64,000 bases of DNA from Tetragonia tetragonoides (taxonomy: Eukaryota > Streptophyta > Magnoliopsida > Caryophyllales > Aizoaceae). A model generated the notes under the pieces. That model saw only the letters and a list, made by a program, of their open reading frames with translations, was not told where the DNA came from and searched no databases. A program made the translations under genes and the position numbers. Where the stretch lies: assembly GCA_038025085.1 (NCBI GenBank), contig CM076148.1:30734501-30798500 (forward strand). Direction: 5' to 3'. Positions 22,031-40,228 of this stretch are shown piece after piece; position 1 is the stretch's first letter; every line of letters starts with the position of its first letter.

Positions 22031-22761
22031 TGGATTTTAATTGATGTAAAAGCTGGTTTATAAAAGAAAATACTCTAGTACATATATAACGTAGAGGCTA
22101 CAAAATTTATTTTTTAATCTAATAGATCATAACATTTGATTTTGGTGTAATTTGTATGATTTTTTCGACCAAAAAAAAATTGTTTTTGTGAGGAAATAAT
22201 TTATTAGGAATTAGGATCTTTTTTTTTTCCAAGTGGGTGAATTTGATTTCCTATTAGTGAACCAAATAATAGCTAAGAACATGAAGAAAGATGGGCAATC
22301 CTTTCCATTGCTTTCCTTTTCCCTTATAAAAGAAAATACTCTAGTACATGAAGAAAGAACTTGAAGAATCAGAAAGAGGCTAATTGTCCAATTTGTTGTC
22401 ATGGAAGGAGCTTCAATAGCTAAACTTGTTTGCCAAACCAACAATTTTTTTTTTTTTTTTTTTAGGGTATTTGCCAAAACAACATTGAAGTAGGAGGTAC
22501 TTGTCAAAAAGAAAAGAAAAGATATTAAATCGAGAATAGTTTCAGTATCTGCAAAATGACAAATTTGATAACTTGGATTTACTCAGCTGTAATGTCATAA
22601 ACAAGATTCATATTTACAAATTTCAGATAAGAAACCTTTACAAAATGGTTTCATACAATAACACCATTCGGTGTGAATCAAAGCACCAAATTTTGAAAAG
22701 CTAACAGGACTAGTCGCAACATAATCAGGCCTTCTTTCTTCTTGAGAACAAATAATATCCT
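22031..22761. other. Spacer between LINE remnant and PAPS1 gene
   Basis: Poly(T)/poly(A) runs near 22210-22225 and 22445-22465, otherwise A+T-rich sequence without a gene. The part nearest 22762 is the 3' UTR of the poly(A) polymerase gene. Confidence 0.4.
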
Positions 22762-28406
<5,645 letters not shown>

Positions 28407-28942
28407 GGAAGGCTTACTGCAACCGTTGTTAAATAAAACTTTGATTTTTGAATTCTGATTTCTCATTTTATCAATTTTCGTTGTTTTTTCTTTCTTTTCC
28501 TTTCAATTTTCTTTACAGATATGTTGTTTGTCAATGTTCTTTTCCTTTTTTTTCGTGAATTTGTTCTTTCAATTCGACAGAGATGCAGTTCTTTTATGCG
28601 CTGATTAACGAGAATAGAAACGATTGACAAAAGGAAAAATCAACGAAACTAGAAAAGAGAGAACAATAACAGCCGAGAGAAATCACTAATCATCAAAGAG
28701 ATCTTACAAAATATATCGATCGAGTTCTGTGATCGATCAGGTATACAATTAGGGTTAACAAACAACCACAAATTACAATGAATTATGGTCGATCACAAAT
28801 CAAATAGAGCAGAATCAAAACCCTAAATTTCGATCAAACAAAGATGATCTTCAGAAATTTAACATACAAAAATTGATGAAACCCTAATCGAAAGCTTCAA
28901 TCTTGTGAATCGCTGTAGAACAACGAAGGAGAACGCTCGCAG

Positions 28943-28984
<42 letters not shown>

Positions 28985-28990
28985 ATTTTG
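28407..28990 (-). promoter_or_regulatory. PAPS1 5' leader region with GA/CT repeat
   Basis: Upstream of the PAPS1 start codon the minus strand is pyrimidine-rich; 28947-28981 is (GA)n on the plus strand, i.e. (CT)n in the likely leader, common near plant transcription starts. An exact start site or leader intron could not be fixed. Confidence 0.45.
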
Positions 28991-30204
28991 GTGGGTTTGA
29001 ATTGAACGCAAACAAAAGCGGGTGTATGTGGTGCCTTTTTGAAGGCGTACGAAAGCTTAACCGCCTTACCAGCTAAACCTTAATTTGACCCGCCAGCTGT
29101 TAAAACCGTGTTGGGTTACCGTGTTCTCTTTTCACTACTAATTTTAACTTTTCGCCACCAAAATTTCTGTAACTTTTTCACTACCAAAATTTTTGTAACT
29201 TTTCAGTTTTCACCACTAAAGAAACCGCTTCTTCTCTTGCGGTTATTCTTTCCTCTCCGTAAACATAATTTCACCATTTTCTTGCTCTTGAAATTTTTTT
29301 ACTTTTTTTTGGATTTTCTTGGTTGGAAATTGCTAGATTTCTTTGGAAAAATTTGACCCCGGATAGATCTTCTTCTAGGCATTTGACCTCTATTTAATGA
29401 TTTCTAACCAGTTACTTAGGTAGATATTTTACTCTAGTAAGTTGAGGTTTATAGGGTATCAACACTATCAAGCAGCAAAAATAGATCTATTAAGTAGTTT
29501 TGCACTTCTCTTTCATTTTACTAACTATGATGTCATTTGCTATCAGTAAGTATATCACGCTTTTATTTATCTATGAATTCTCTTGTTCTTGTCGGATGCT
29601 TTTTACATTGAATTAAATTTTCAGTTTTCTTTTCAGAAAAAGAAAAAAAAAATTAGGAGGACAATAGATTAACTTTAATTGAAAAGTAAGTGAGATTGTC
29701 ACCATGTAGAAAAGATCAAGAATACAAAGGTATCACCTAAAATTGAAAATAACATTGTCCACGTGTAGAAAACTGCAAACCATAAGAGCACCATGTAGGA
29801 TTTTCCAAAAATAAAAAAACTTATCCCAAGCCGCCAAGCACCATCTATAATCTATTCTATTAGGAATCATAGTGGGATGGATATAGGTGTACTAAAAATT
29901 TACGTATTTTGGATTTGTTATTCTTAACTTTATTTTTAAGTTAGTTCCATTCAGGTAGGAATTTATCAGCTTTAGAAAAAAAAAATTATCACCATATAAA
30001 TTCACGATAATACATCTGTCGCCTGTCATAGGAGAGAGTTCAATGTATGTTTTCATATGAGTTTAATATTGAAGAGTTTGGGTAAGTATAAAGACATAGA
30101 GGCCTGCTTGAAAATTTGCATTCATCAGTTTAGTTCATTTTTTTCACGTGAAAAGAATGAATCATTACCAAATTTTTTTGTCTTCTTAATAAAATGAGGC
30201 ATAT
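28991..30204. other. Intergenic A+T-rich region upstream of PAPS1
   Basis: No coding sequence. Around 29135-29225 a short word, CACTACCAAAATTTCTGTAA and variants, repeats about three times. Nothing else recognisable. Confidence 0.4.
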
Positions 30205-30960
30205 GATTGGGATTAGGCGTTGCAATGGGTAGGATTTGGGTCGGGTGGAGCATCACCCGCATCCACCCATTTAATTTTTAATCTTCACCCGTCCACCCAT
30301 CACCCACGAAATACTCCACCCGCATCTAGAGCTGTAAAAAGCTGACCCGGCCCGAAAACCCGACCCGACCCGACCCGTTTTTTTAGGGTCCTGACAAAAC
30401 ATTCTCGACCCGAACCCGTTTACAACCCGGTAAAATGAACTAAAAATTGATTTCGACCCAAAAACCAACCCGTAATCGACCGGACCCGACCCGAAGTAAC
30501 CCGACCCGTAACCCGCTGGGTCGACCCGTTTTACAGGTCTACCCGCATCCAACCCACCCATCACCCACGGGTAAACGGGCGGATACGGGTGGTAAACGGA
30601 TGAAATAAAGAGCTAAACTAAATTAAGAGATTTGGACAAAAAAATAACTTAACAAATAAAATTTCATAAAACTAAACCACCAAATTTGAGTAATAAAGTA
30701 TAGGAGCCTATTACAAAGTCTCATATTACAAAATATCATGTTATTGCAAAGAAAGACAACACAAAATTGCATTATTTTTGTGGTCTTTTTTTTAATGTAT
30801 ATCAAGATATTAAACGGGTGATGGGTGGATTCGCGGGTCGGGTTCGCGGATGGAAAATCATCACCCCAATCCCGCCCGATCCACCCACCACCCACCAAAT
30901 CACCCATTTATTCGGATTTTCACCCATTTATTTAGGGCTGGTGAAGCGGGTTCGTGGATA
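30205..30960. repeat. Region of CCCACCCATC/GGGTCGGG-type dispersed repeats
   Basis: Two blocks (30225-30600 and 30810-30960) are built from variants of CACCCATCACCC and its complement, separated by ordinary A+T-rich DNA. They may be the two sides of a decayed transposon into which the hAT MITE at 30327 inserted, but clear outer ends were not found. Confidence 0.5.
30327..30541. mobile_element. hAT-type MITE, 215 bp, with perfect 8-bp target duplication
   Basis: Terminal inverted repeats TAGAGCTGTAAAA (30327) and, on the other strand, TAGACCTGTAAAA (ending 30541) differ at one of 13 bases. The flanks carry an exact 8-bp duplication CCCGCATC (30319-30326 and 30542-30549), the length typical of hAT transposases. 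The interior is full of GACCC pentamers. No coding capacity. Confidence 0.85.
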
Positions 30961-31159
30961 TTTTTATAAATGAGTATTTACATGGATAGTAGAGCGAACA
31001 TGCATATCTTACACTTGTTATAACAGAGATATGAAATCGTTTTATACACATGATGGGCGGCGGTGAAGAAGAAATGTATAGACGATATCTTTGGCGTATG
31101 CGGAAAAGTGTAGTGTGAATTAGGCGCATTGCCCCATTGTATTGACATCCTTAATTCCA

Positions 31160-31160
<1 letters not shown>

Positions 31161-31238
<78 letters not shown>
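31161..31238. repeat. (AC)n microsatellite, 39 units
   Basis: An uninterrupted AC run of 78 bases. It produces spurious Cys-Val open frames on the minus strand. Confidence 0.98.
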
Positions 31239-31240
<2 letters not shown>

Positions 31241-31518
31241 TCTTTATTTACAGTAAAGTGAGTCGAGATGCAAACACCATGATTAAATGTCTCTAGTTTT
31301 GATGAGTTGTGCTCACAAGTTAATCCACTAATCAACTTCTACTCCATTTGTCTCGTGTTTATGTTTAGAGTGTGATATTACACGGATTCTAATGCAAGTG
31401 AACTTTATTAGCATTAACTTTCCCCTTATACCCTTACCTCAAGTCTCAACCTTTCTCTCTCTCGTCACATTCACCACCACTCATCAGCCCCCAACCCCCT
31501 TCTCCACATGTCCCACCC

Positions 31519-31519
31519 C

Positions 31520-31552
<33 letters not shown>

Positions 31553-31553
31553 C
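31519..31553. repeat. CCCTCA hexamer array
   Basis: Five to six tandem CCCTCA units within a C-rich plus strand. It resembles but is not the plant telomere repeat CCCTAAA. Confidence 0.85.
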
Positions 31554-32527
31554 CCGAAATTCCCCAGAAAGCCCCACCCTGAAATTTCCCACCCCACCCT
31601 CGAAACCCCAAACCCACCGAAAACCCCACACCCACTCCTGAAAACCCCACCTTCCCCCACCCCACCCCCAAAAACTCCGAAAAGCCCACCCACGAAAACC
31701 CACCGCTCATATCCGACGTCATTACCCCCTCCTTCGTCCTCTCCTATGAAGTATGGAAACGACTAGGAGCTGTCGTCTCCCGTACCAGAAACATTTCCGA
31801 AACGGAAAACGCGAAAAAACGCCGTTGAGACGTCTCCATAGAAAAGCCTGAAACGTCTCCAACGACACAGAAACGACCCTAAAACTAGGAGAAACGTTTC
31901 GGAAACTACTATCCATTCCAAACACACGTTTCCCTAGCTTCTCCGGCGTCTTCTTTCGTTTCCACGACGACGTTCTTCTCATCAACGTTATTCTCTTTCT
32001 CTCTCATCCTCTTTTGTTTTCTATGCGGCGGTAAAGAGACATATTTAGGGTTTAGACTTTGCTTTTAATTATCACGTGACGCACTTAAAAGTTAAAATGA
32101 GTTTTATTGTAGATATTCAAGTTGGCCCAAGTATATACTAGTGGACTAAACTCTTTAATTTATTAATATAGGACTAGTGGGTTAACTTTAATGACTTGCA
32201 TGCTCCTTAATAAGCCTGGTTTTTTTAACTTAATGCCCATAATATACATTAGAGAATTTCAATTGTAAATTATAGAAGAAAAAAAAAATTAAGTTTAGTA
32301 TAATATAAATTAGAGAATTTATAAATTCATTCTAAATTGTGTTTAAAAATATTAAATAATATTTTTTGGTGACGTTTCCTTGCCGTACTCGTTTCTTAAA
32401 ATTTGGCAAATTGTCGTTTTCATGTGTTTCGTACTCGTACTCGTTCCCGTCTCCGTGCAACCTTCGTCCTATCACCACGAGATCGCACCACCACCATATT
32501 CCTCAACAACAAAGAGAGGAACACTAG

Positions 32528-32529
<2 letters not shown>

Positions 32530-32606
<77 letters not shown>
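32530..32606. repeat. (GA)n microsatellite
   Basis: An uninterrupted run of about 38 GA units within the Stowaway-like element. Confidence 0.98.
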
Positions 32607-32609
<3 letters not shown>

Positions 32610-32849
32610 CAACACCAAAGAGACATTCGCGGACAATCGACAAGCCACCATTGATGGTTGGCCTGGTAGGAAAGAGAATGTGAGTGGGGAATGGGATTAT
32701 GGGAACACCGATTCAAAAAATAAAATAGGTAAGCGGGAAGATTAGTAGAGTACTTTTGCCCATAAAACTTTACCTAATAAGGAACAGTAAACGTAAATAT
32801 GAGACATAGTAAAAAGGAAATTATGAACGTAAACATGAGACAGAGGGAG

Positions 32850-33538
32850 TATAATAAGTCTACGAGTATGTTCAAATATTGTATGACTCAACAAGATATA
32901 GTGTCGATTTGCTAATTGACATGTCCAAGTCCAACAAGGGCTCTCTTACCAAATAGTTTGGATGTCCAGTTCTCTGTTAATAAACCTTTAAAGATCAATT
33001 CGGCGAAGTAGTACTAAAGCGCACACTTACTCAAATGAATGTGTGGGCGCCTAATTCTCGGTTCAAACTAGTCGTACTATGTTTATCCATTATTTCAATC
33101 TCAATATATTCCTTCACACTCCATGCTTACCCTTTCACGGACGAAATTAATGGAGAATTTTCCTTTAAAGAAAATGTTAATAGTGAAACATTCCTAGACT
33201 CCTAGTTAACTCATCATAGGGAAATATATGTTAACCTAATCTATACGCAAGGTTCGAAATTTGGAATATGGTTCTTGTTAATACTGTCTTTATAAGTAAG
33301 TTCTAGCATGAAGTATCCTTTGTGAAGAAATTAAATATATGATAAAAACAATCTCTGACAAAAAATTTAGTAGCTTCAGGAAACTACTTATGGTTAAACC
33401 AATTTACCTTATGTTCACATCTTCCCATCTTCAAAATAAGTAGAACTCAACCCTAATACAAAATCTTTAAGGAATACAAAATGAACTAGTTCCATGCTCC
33501 TGCTTTGTAAGCACTCAATGTTAATAAAGACGTTGTCA
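32850..33538. other. Intergenic sequence, no gene seen
   Basis: A+T-rich sequence between the Stowaway-like element and MULE-2. No exon or repeat family recognised. Confidence 0.4.
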
Positions 33539-33548
33539 TTTATTTTTT

Positions 33549-36500
33549 GACCTAAAACGTATCACTGCCACTCAGTTTTACTTTTTTTCCTAAAAATGCC
33601 ACTAAACTTATTTTGTTGTCACTTATGCCAGTATACATTTTTAAATAGTGCACAAATACCACTATGACATTTTGGAACCGTCTATAGCAGGTTAACCTCC
33701 ACTCTAAGACTACAGTTGTCTAATATCTAAACTCCCACCAAATTACAACCGCATTCCTCCTCTAAATCTCTCCCCTCATAAAAAAATAAAAATAAAAAAA
33801 AAAACAGTAAGTATCTCACGAATTGCTCAGCTCTCAAATTGCTCAGCTCGCCGACAAAATTGCCCAGTTCGCCAAACTAGACTGAATTGGCGAGGAACAT
33901 CACCGCCGAGGTCTTTCCCGCAAACTTGGAGGTTCGGGATCTCGACTCGCAGGTATGTCTATGTGCTTGATTTTGAGCTTCCAATTTACTTGCTTTTGAG
34001 CTTCTGATCTGGAAATGAAGATCCTTTTACTATCTGATTCTAGTTGCAAGCTTCCATGTTCCTTTAATTACCTGATTTTGAAAAAATATGTGAGAGTATG
34101 AGCAATTGGAGGGTTGACTATGTCAATTTTCAGTTCAACTAATTGGAGGAACTAAATTGCATGTTGACAATACCCTCTAGATAGATAAGCTCATATCAAA
34201 GTAGCAATTCCTAATTAAAGAAATTGAACCCACTTATAAAACTTTGATAGACTTCAGCTGGATGCTTTTAAATATGCAAGCATGTTGAGATAGGCATTTG
34301 GAGTGTCATTAATGGCCTGTTGCTCTTTATCATTTAAAACAAAAGACAAAATATTGAGATAGGCAATTTGGAGTATTGTTCATATTTGTCATGGAAAGGA
34401 ATTAAAATAAGAGCCAAAACAAGTATCTTGCACTAGGTTCTGCCTCCAACGTAGACCTCTCCCAAAAGAACTACTTGGCTTCTTCTTTTTTTTCAATTTT
34501 GTTGCCCAGTAGAAACTAGTGACTCAAAATGATCGAACTGATTTTCGCAGTCATTCAAATCCTTCCAGTCATAGTTTAAATGTCTCAAAGATAGGAAAGT
34601 TAAATTCTTCTTAACAATTAAGTACTCAAAATGTGCACCAAACAAAATGTATATGAGTGCTAAAAGAAACCTAAAAAAGTAAAGGTCATCAAATTCACAA
34701 GTTCTAACTTTGTTGTGTTGGAATGTTCTCTCTTCTGGATGCTTGTCCCTTTCTTCCCCTCATTTGAATGCTTGAACCTTCACCACCAATACCAGCAGCC
34801 ACCGATCGAGGGACAATAGTAGAAGACGAAATTAAGGTCCTTGCACTAGCTGGAGTAGTAGAACCAGTAGTAGGAGTAGCTCTTCTTTTAATCTATTCAC
34901 AAAACCATCAAACATAACATATCTTATTGTATTATTTTTATTTTAATAAGATGGATTGATGATATGAGAATACAGACACACGAACCTGAAGCTTTTGAGT
35001 TCTGTTCGCGCATGTTTTCTTGTTATGACCAAAATTACCACATTTGCTACGCTTAACTGAACCATCTTTCCTTGATACAGCTCCATATTGTGCACTTCTT
35101 TCCCCTGCCTCTGGCCTTCTCTTCAGCTCCATTCTTCCTCTCTTTTTCTTCTTGAATGGAGGAGCTGCAATTTCATCTCCTGGACACGAAGTTCACATAT
35201 TTTGCCTATTAATTGGTTCTAAAGCATGTGCATATGCTTTCTTGTACATGTATATGCTGTAACACTTATCCACATAATCAATTGGATTGAGTTTTTCTTC
35301 CCTCATCACAGCCACAGCATGTGGACATGGGATACCAGTCAAGTCCCAAGATCTACATGAACATTTTCTGTCACGCAACTCCACTACATAGCCATCACAT
35401 CCATGTCTAACACTATAACTACCATTCTCATTTCTGGTTGCCTTCCACCACCTTGCAACATCTTTAGCCTTATCTAACTTAGTTAATATCCTCGGAAAGA
35501 TCTTCGCATCATAATTTTCAGCCCATTCCTTTTTGTTGGCAATTCTTACCATTAAACATGTGAATATTTCTTCTAATAAGGTCACTATTGGCTTGTATCT
35601 TGCCTCTAGGATATAGACATTAAATACCTCGGCCATGTTGTTGTCCACTGAATCTGTCTTAGCTACATCTGAGAACTCTACACCACATTTTAGGATTTTT
35701 CTGGTTTAAAAATTTGTGCTGCATTTACATCTAAATCCATCATCTCCTTCATGTGCTCTTCAAACTCCTTCTCAGTAGTAGACTTCGATATTATCCAAAA
35801 AAGATGCCTATATTGTAAACCCTTCCATTTCTTCCTTAAGTTGGCATAAACATGTCTGGCACATAACCTATGCTCGGCTTTGGAAAATAGTTGTGCAATG
35901 CATTCCACTAAGCCCTATCATAAATTAAAGTACAAATAAATACTCAATTACATAAAAATCAATATACATGCATTCAGAGAAATTTATACATTTATCATGC
36001 GGTACGAAACTAACCTTCTGTTAGTCAGAAATCATAGTCCAGCCAATGCCATCACCCAGCTTGAGATCATCGCGCAAAAGCTCCATAAACCATCTTCATG
36101 TTTCAAAATTCTCCCTCTATGTAACAGCCCATGCCACAGGAAACATCTGATTGTTGCAATCTCTGCCAATTGCAACTAAAATTTGCCCATTTCAAGGCCC
36201 CTTGATGAAACAACCATCCAAAGATAGGACTTTTCTACAACCCTCTAAAAATCCCTTCTTCAAATTCCTAAACATATGTATATTCCCTTAAAAACACATT
36301 CATTATTCTCATTTCTTTCGGTATGGATTTTCACTGTACTGTCCTTATTTTTCATCAGCAGCTCATGTGCATAGACCCTAACCATCCCAAATTGTTTTGA
36401 GTAATCACCAATGACTATAGAAAGAGCAATGTTTTTAGCTCTAGCACACATGGACAATGTTGGCTTAAAGTTATGTTCTTGCTCAACTATGGCACTAAAT

Positions 36501-38345
36501 TCTCTTAGTCTCAAGGATGGTTGCAATCTAATCTTTTCCACGTACCATTTTGCAAGCCAGCTGCTCGACATTCTTCTCCTACCCTTCTCAAAGTTACAAG
36601 GAAAGCATGTATGAGGTGTAGGCAAAGTTTTGATCTGAAAATATTTTTTCCCCTGAGGTATTGAAACCGATAACGTCCACGCACAACCAGGAGCTTGGCA
36701 TTTGGCTTGACATCTTACTGTATCACTTCTTTTTATCGTGATATCATAACCTTTTAAAATCCTATATTGGTCAATTGCTTCTCTAAACTGGTTCTTATCA
36801 ACAAACTCCATTCCGTTTTCAAAGTCAATGTCTTTCGGTCTTGTGTTTACATTAAAGGCAGGGAATGTAACTCTTTCTTTCTTTCCCATATTTTTATTTT
36901 TTTCGGGAGAATTATTTCCCATATTATCTCCATCACTTTCCCCATCACTTTCAGTCTCACTACTTTTAGGACTATAAGCATTATTGTCAGAGTCCTCGTA
37001 ATTTGAATCATATCCTAAACTGACCAAGTTAGTCTCACTAGACCCCTCTACCTCTTTTTGTTGTGCTTTCCCTCCTCCATGTGTCTTTTCATTCCTCGTC
37101 GTATCTCTGTTTCCTTTGATCTTTTTATTCCTCAACTCGTTAGCAACTTCTTTTCTTTCCTTCTTTTTTTTCTTGAACTTGTCCCTGGCAACTACAAATT
37201 CCTCATCATCTTCGTCAGAGTATAGATGTGTATCATGCTAGAAATTTATCTCGTCATCTGCCTCATCATCAGAACCTCTATATTCACAATCAGATTTATC
37301 ATCATCAATTTCCTCATTGCCACAACTTTCATTATGTTCAACATACATGTTCACAAAAGTTTGTTTCCAGCACAGGTCAATTAACTGGTGAACTGATTGA
37401 GCACATATAAGTGGCACAAGACCCTCGTCTAATCTTACATTAGGCTTACTGAAGTATATTGTCTTTATATTACTTTTCTTATAACCTAATTTTGTTACAA
37501 CTTCAACCAGATCATCAACGCTTAGTAAATCAATATCATATTCCACCCTACTTAGTTCTCCCTCAGCGTAAATCAAATGAGGGATTTTAAGAAACATACC
37601 CCCATGCTGTATATGCAGCATTGTATTTTTATTCATTCTGATGTAATAAATAAAATTAAATTGTAAATCATGCAAAAAAAGACCTCATTCATCTAATTTC
37701 TTATTTATCAATCATGCAAACATATGTTTGAAGCTTAAGTCAAGGGAAAAAAGGTTCATGAAAAATTAAAGAATCACTATTATACTTATCAAATTGCTTC
37801 AATTAAATTACATTTGACTTTATGGTTACCAAATCCAAGTATTAAAGCTTCACAGATTAAAAGAATCAAGAGGAACTTTAAAATTCATACCTGACAGAAA
37901 ACTTGATTTTATTTGTGCACTACGTACTCAATCTTGCGGTTCTCTAGCCTGTAGTAATTGCTTCAATAATCGCTTCATAAACTGTATATATGTTGTGTAA
38001 ATAGGACCAAATTTGGGTGGAGATACACTCTGCAAAGAAGAGCAACAGAAAAGTGGGTGTAGGCAGATTGAGGAAGGAAGAAGGCATTCAGTTAACAAAA
38101 AGTTTTAAAGGGAATGGAATAGGGTTTTTTTTAATCATCGACTATTTTAGGGAACAAATAAATTATTTTCGAATTTTACTTTATTGAAAAATGACGCTTA
38201 CCTGCTGCAGCCGGTTACCTAGGTGTAGTGATGGCATGTTTAGAATTTTTAATAAATTATAGTGGCACAATTGAGAAAAAAATATGTTCAATGGCATTTT
38301 TAGGAAAAAAAAGTAAAACTCGGCGGTAGGGATACATTTTAGCTC
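33549..38345 (-). mobile_element. MULE-2: MuDR-type element with ~100-bp terminal inverted repeats
   Basis: The first ~100 bases (from 33549, GACCTAAAACGTATCACTGC) reappear inverted at the right end (to 38345, GAGCTAAAATGTATCCCTAC on the other strand). Both share a stretch AGTTTTACTTTTTTTCCTAA and AAAATGCCA further in. Flanks show a candidate 10-bp target duplication with one difference (TTTATTTTTT at 33539-33548, TTTGTTTTTT at 38346-38355). A broken transposase gene fills the minus strand. Confidence 0.85.
34950..37675 (-). pseudogene. MuDR-type transposase of MULE-2, broken
   Basis: Read downward on the minus strand: a PB1-like N-terminal domain (HGGMFLKIPHLIYAEGELSR, about 37610-37550), an acidic and basic linker, the MuDR DNA-binding zinc region (FREAIDQYRILKGYDITIKR then CQAKCQAPGCAW, about 36790-36670), the DDE core start (LDGCFIKG, about 36215) with stops, a second catalytic Asp followed at once by a stop (about 36035), an LCARHVYANLRKKWKG block (about 35855), a SWIM finger CSCRSWDLTGIPCPHAVAV (about 35365-35310) and a CCHC zinc knuckle (CGNFGHNKKTC, about 35045-35010). 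At least four frames are needed, so it cannot make a working protein. The family cuts and moves Mutator-like elements. Confidence 0.85.
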
Positions 38346-38440
38346 TTTGTTTTTTGGATGTCAAATTTCACAAACTTTGACTGTAAATTTGTGAAAACTT
38401 TTGAAGTCCATAAGAACATATAAAGTCAATAATTTGATTT

Positions 38441-38477
38441 TCATGAAACTTTGAGGAAGCACAGTTCAGTTCCAATG
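38441..38477 (+). pseudogene. Relic of ent-kaurene oxidase exon 7, left piece
   Basis: TTTTCATGAAACTTTGAGGA and the following bases match exon 7 of the intact gene (about 18214-18252) except for two substitutions. The piece stops at the CAATG target site where the 17-kb insertion begins, and resumes at 55664. Confidence 0.8.
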
Positions 38478-39127
38478 TGTAACACCCCGAATTTTCTACT
38501 AAAATAAATAAATAAAAATAAATAGACTCGAGCCGAAAACCCGGCAGAGTTCCTTTTGAAAAATGACTACCCAGTCTAAATAGACTTATATAAACCTGTT
38601 TAACAAAAATAAAACAATATCCAATCAATCCAGCAGAAGATTCTAATAATTCAGGGCGCTACCGCCACACCCACTCATATGAGTGAGTGTAAGGCTCTTT
38701 TAACTAACAACTAATAATAATCCAAAATATTCTAGGTGATCTAACTATTACACCTTAATTAGCTTAATAAAAGGACAAACTACTATTTCCTTGCAGTAAT
38801 ATGACGCGTTCCTCACATCTAGTACGTAAAGCTCATTCTAAATTCAAAAATCAAGTCTAAATGTATAAACATGCTTCAGTTCGATCAACCAACAGAACCT
38901 ATATACGCTTTAATCTACCTTATCTGCGTGTATAGATACCGTAGCATTTGCACCAAGGATAACGCTATCAATCATAATCAAACATAAGTAAATTACGAAT
39001 ATTCACTTCAGATAACCTCTATAACTCAGGTTATCTTGATAGCTTAAGATAGCTTTTATTATTAATCTTGCATGAATGAGCTGGGCATAAGAGAGAGGTT
39101 CCTAGGGCCGCCACATCTCAAGGGCGT

Positions 39128-39245
39128 TTAAACCCTTGACCACAACTGGAGGTCAAGCCACAACTGGGGGGCCAAATGTGCTACACCTGCTGACCACAAC
39201 TGGGGGTCATAACCACAACTGGGGGCTAGGTCACAATTGGGGGCC
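39128..39245 (+). repeat. CCACAACTGGGGG short tandem repeat, copy 1
   Basis: Six or so degenerate units of CCACAACTGGGGGTCA within the LTR-type sequence. The same array lies in the second tandem copy at about 47321-47438. Confidence 0.75.
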
Positions 39246-39635
39246 ACAACTAAACTCTGGGGACGTCTCCCATATAACACATCTGGAGTACCCATAGGTT
39301 CCTTTTACCCAGAGCCATCTTCCACTTTACATTATTAGTAGCTTAAGTAGCTTATTATTTCTTTTCTTAAAAGACAGCATAACACATTATGTAGTAGATC
39401 ATGACGTTCACACAACTTAGCAACATTAAAGCACATAATCTTTTCTTACTCAATTAGCTTTAACTCGTATAACTTCTCATCTTTAAACATCTTATTAACG
39501 TCATGGCTAACACAAGCCAATATTTTCCTTCTTGTCTCATAACTTATCACTACAAGAAATTAAGGGTTTAGTGGCATTTTTTTTAGTGATTATAATTATT
39601 TTGCCACTAATAAAAAATATTAGTGACAAAGTTCG

Positions 39636-40228
39636 TGTTGGTGTATAGTCTTTACAATAGCAAGTTTGGGAGAGTCCCACATTGGTGGGGAAAGAGAAAT
39701 AGAACCACTTTATATGGTATAGTGTCCTTTTGTAATTTGAATGAAATTATGGAGGGAAACTATGGACAAGTGCTAAATATATTATAATATTTATGTATAT
39801 AAGCACTTTGCACGAATGCACGTGCGCGTGGTTAATGAACAGTTTGCAATGCCTTGTTAAATTATTTTTGCGATTTATTTAATTAATTAATTAATTTAAT
39901 TAAATAAATTTTAGTAATTATCCTTTTAATGACAGTTTTGGTAACTGTTGTTAACTGCCCTATTTTTCTCTATAAATAGGGATTGAGGCATTGTTCAGAT
40001 ATCCTTTTCTCTTCTTCTTCTTCCCAACCGATTATGTAACAATGGTGTTCATAGGAGAATTAGTAGGTTTGCTGTCTACTTTTTTCTAATTGATTAAGGG
40101 GATCCTGGGGGTAGATTAGCCACAATTCCCAACAGCAACAAAGTAGTGGGGCCTAATAAAACCTTAAAGGACAGTGATTATATCATGCCCTTAATTTGTC
40201 TTGCTTAATTATCGTAGTAGTTCTAACA
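39636..40228 (+). repeat. 5' LTR of Copia-B1
   Basis: It carries a TATA box (TATAAATAGG, 39971-39980), so transcription would start near 40000-40010. It differs from its 3' partner at more than twenty positions. Confidence 0.9.
39971..39980 (+). promoter_or_regulatory. TATA box in Copia-B1 5' LTR
   Basis: TATAAATAGG in the central part of the LTR; the same box is at 48164-48173 in the second copy and in both 3' LTRs. Confidence 0.6.

Larger units (their letters stand above)
31342..32849. mobile_element. 1.5-kb element with Stowaway-like (mariner-type) ends
   Basis: The left end CTCCATTTGTCTCGTGTTTA (31342) matches, on the other strand, the right end CTCCCTCTGTCTCATGTTTA ending at 32849, differing at three of 20 bases. 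Both sides are flanked by TA (31340-31341 and 32850-32851). CTCCCTC..GT ends and a TA target are the marks of Stowaway MITEs, but those are usually under 500 bp. The interior contains a strongly C-rich stretch (31480-31720), a CCCTCA hexamer array and a (GA)n array, with no transposase. Confidence 0.6.

Noticed and set aside
30978..31335. Minus-strand open frames of repeated Cys-Val
   Set aside because: They are translations of the (AC)n microsatellite.
31392..31766. 124-codon Pro/Thr-rich open frame
   Set aside because: Produced by the C-rich, CCCTCA-containing stretch; no conserved protein pattern or splice signals.
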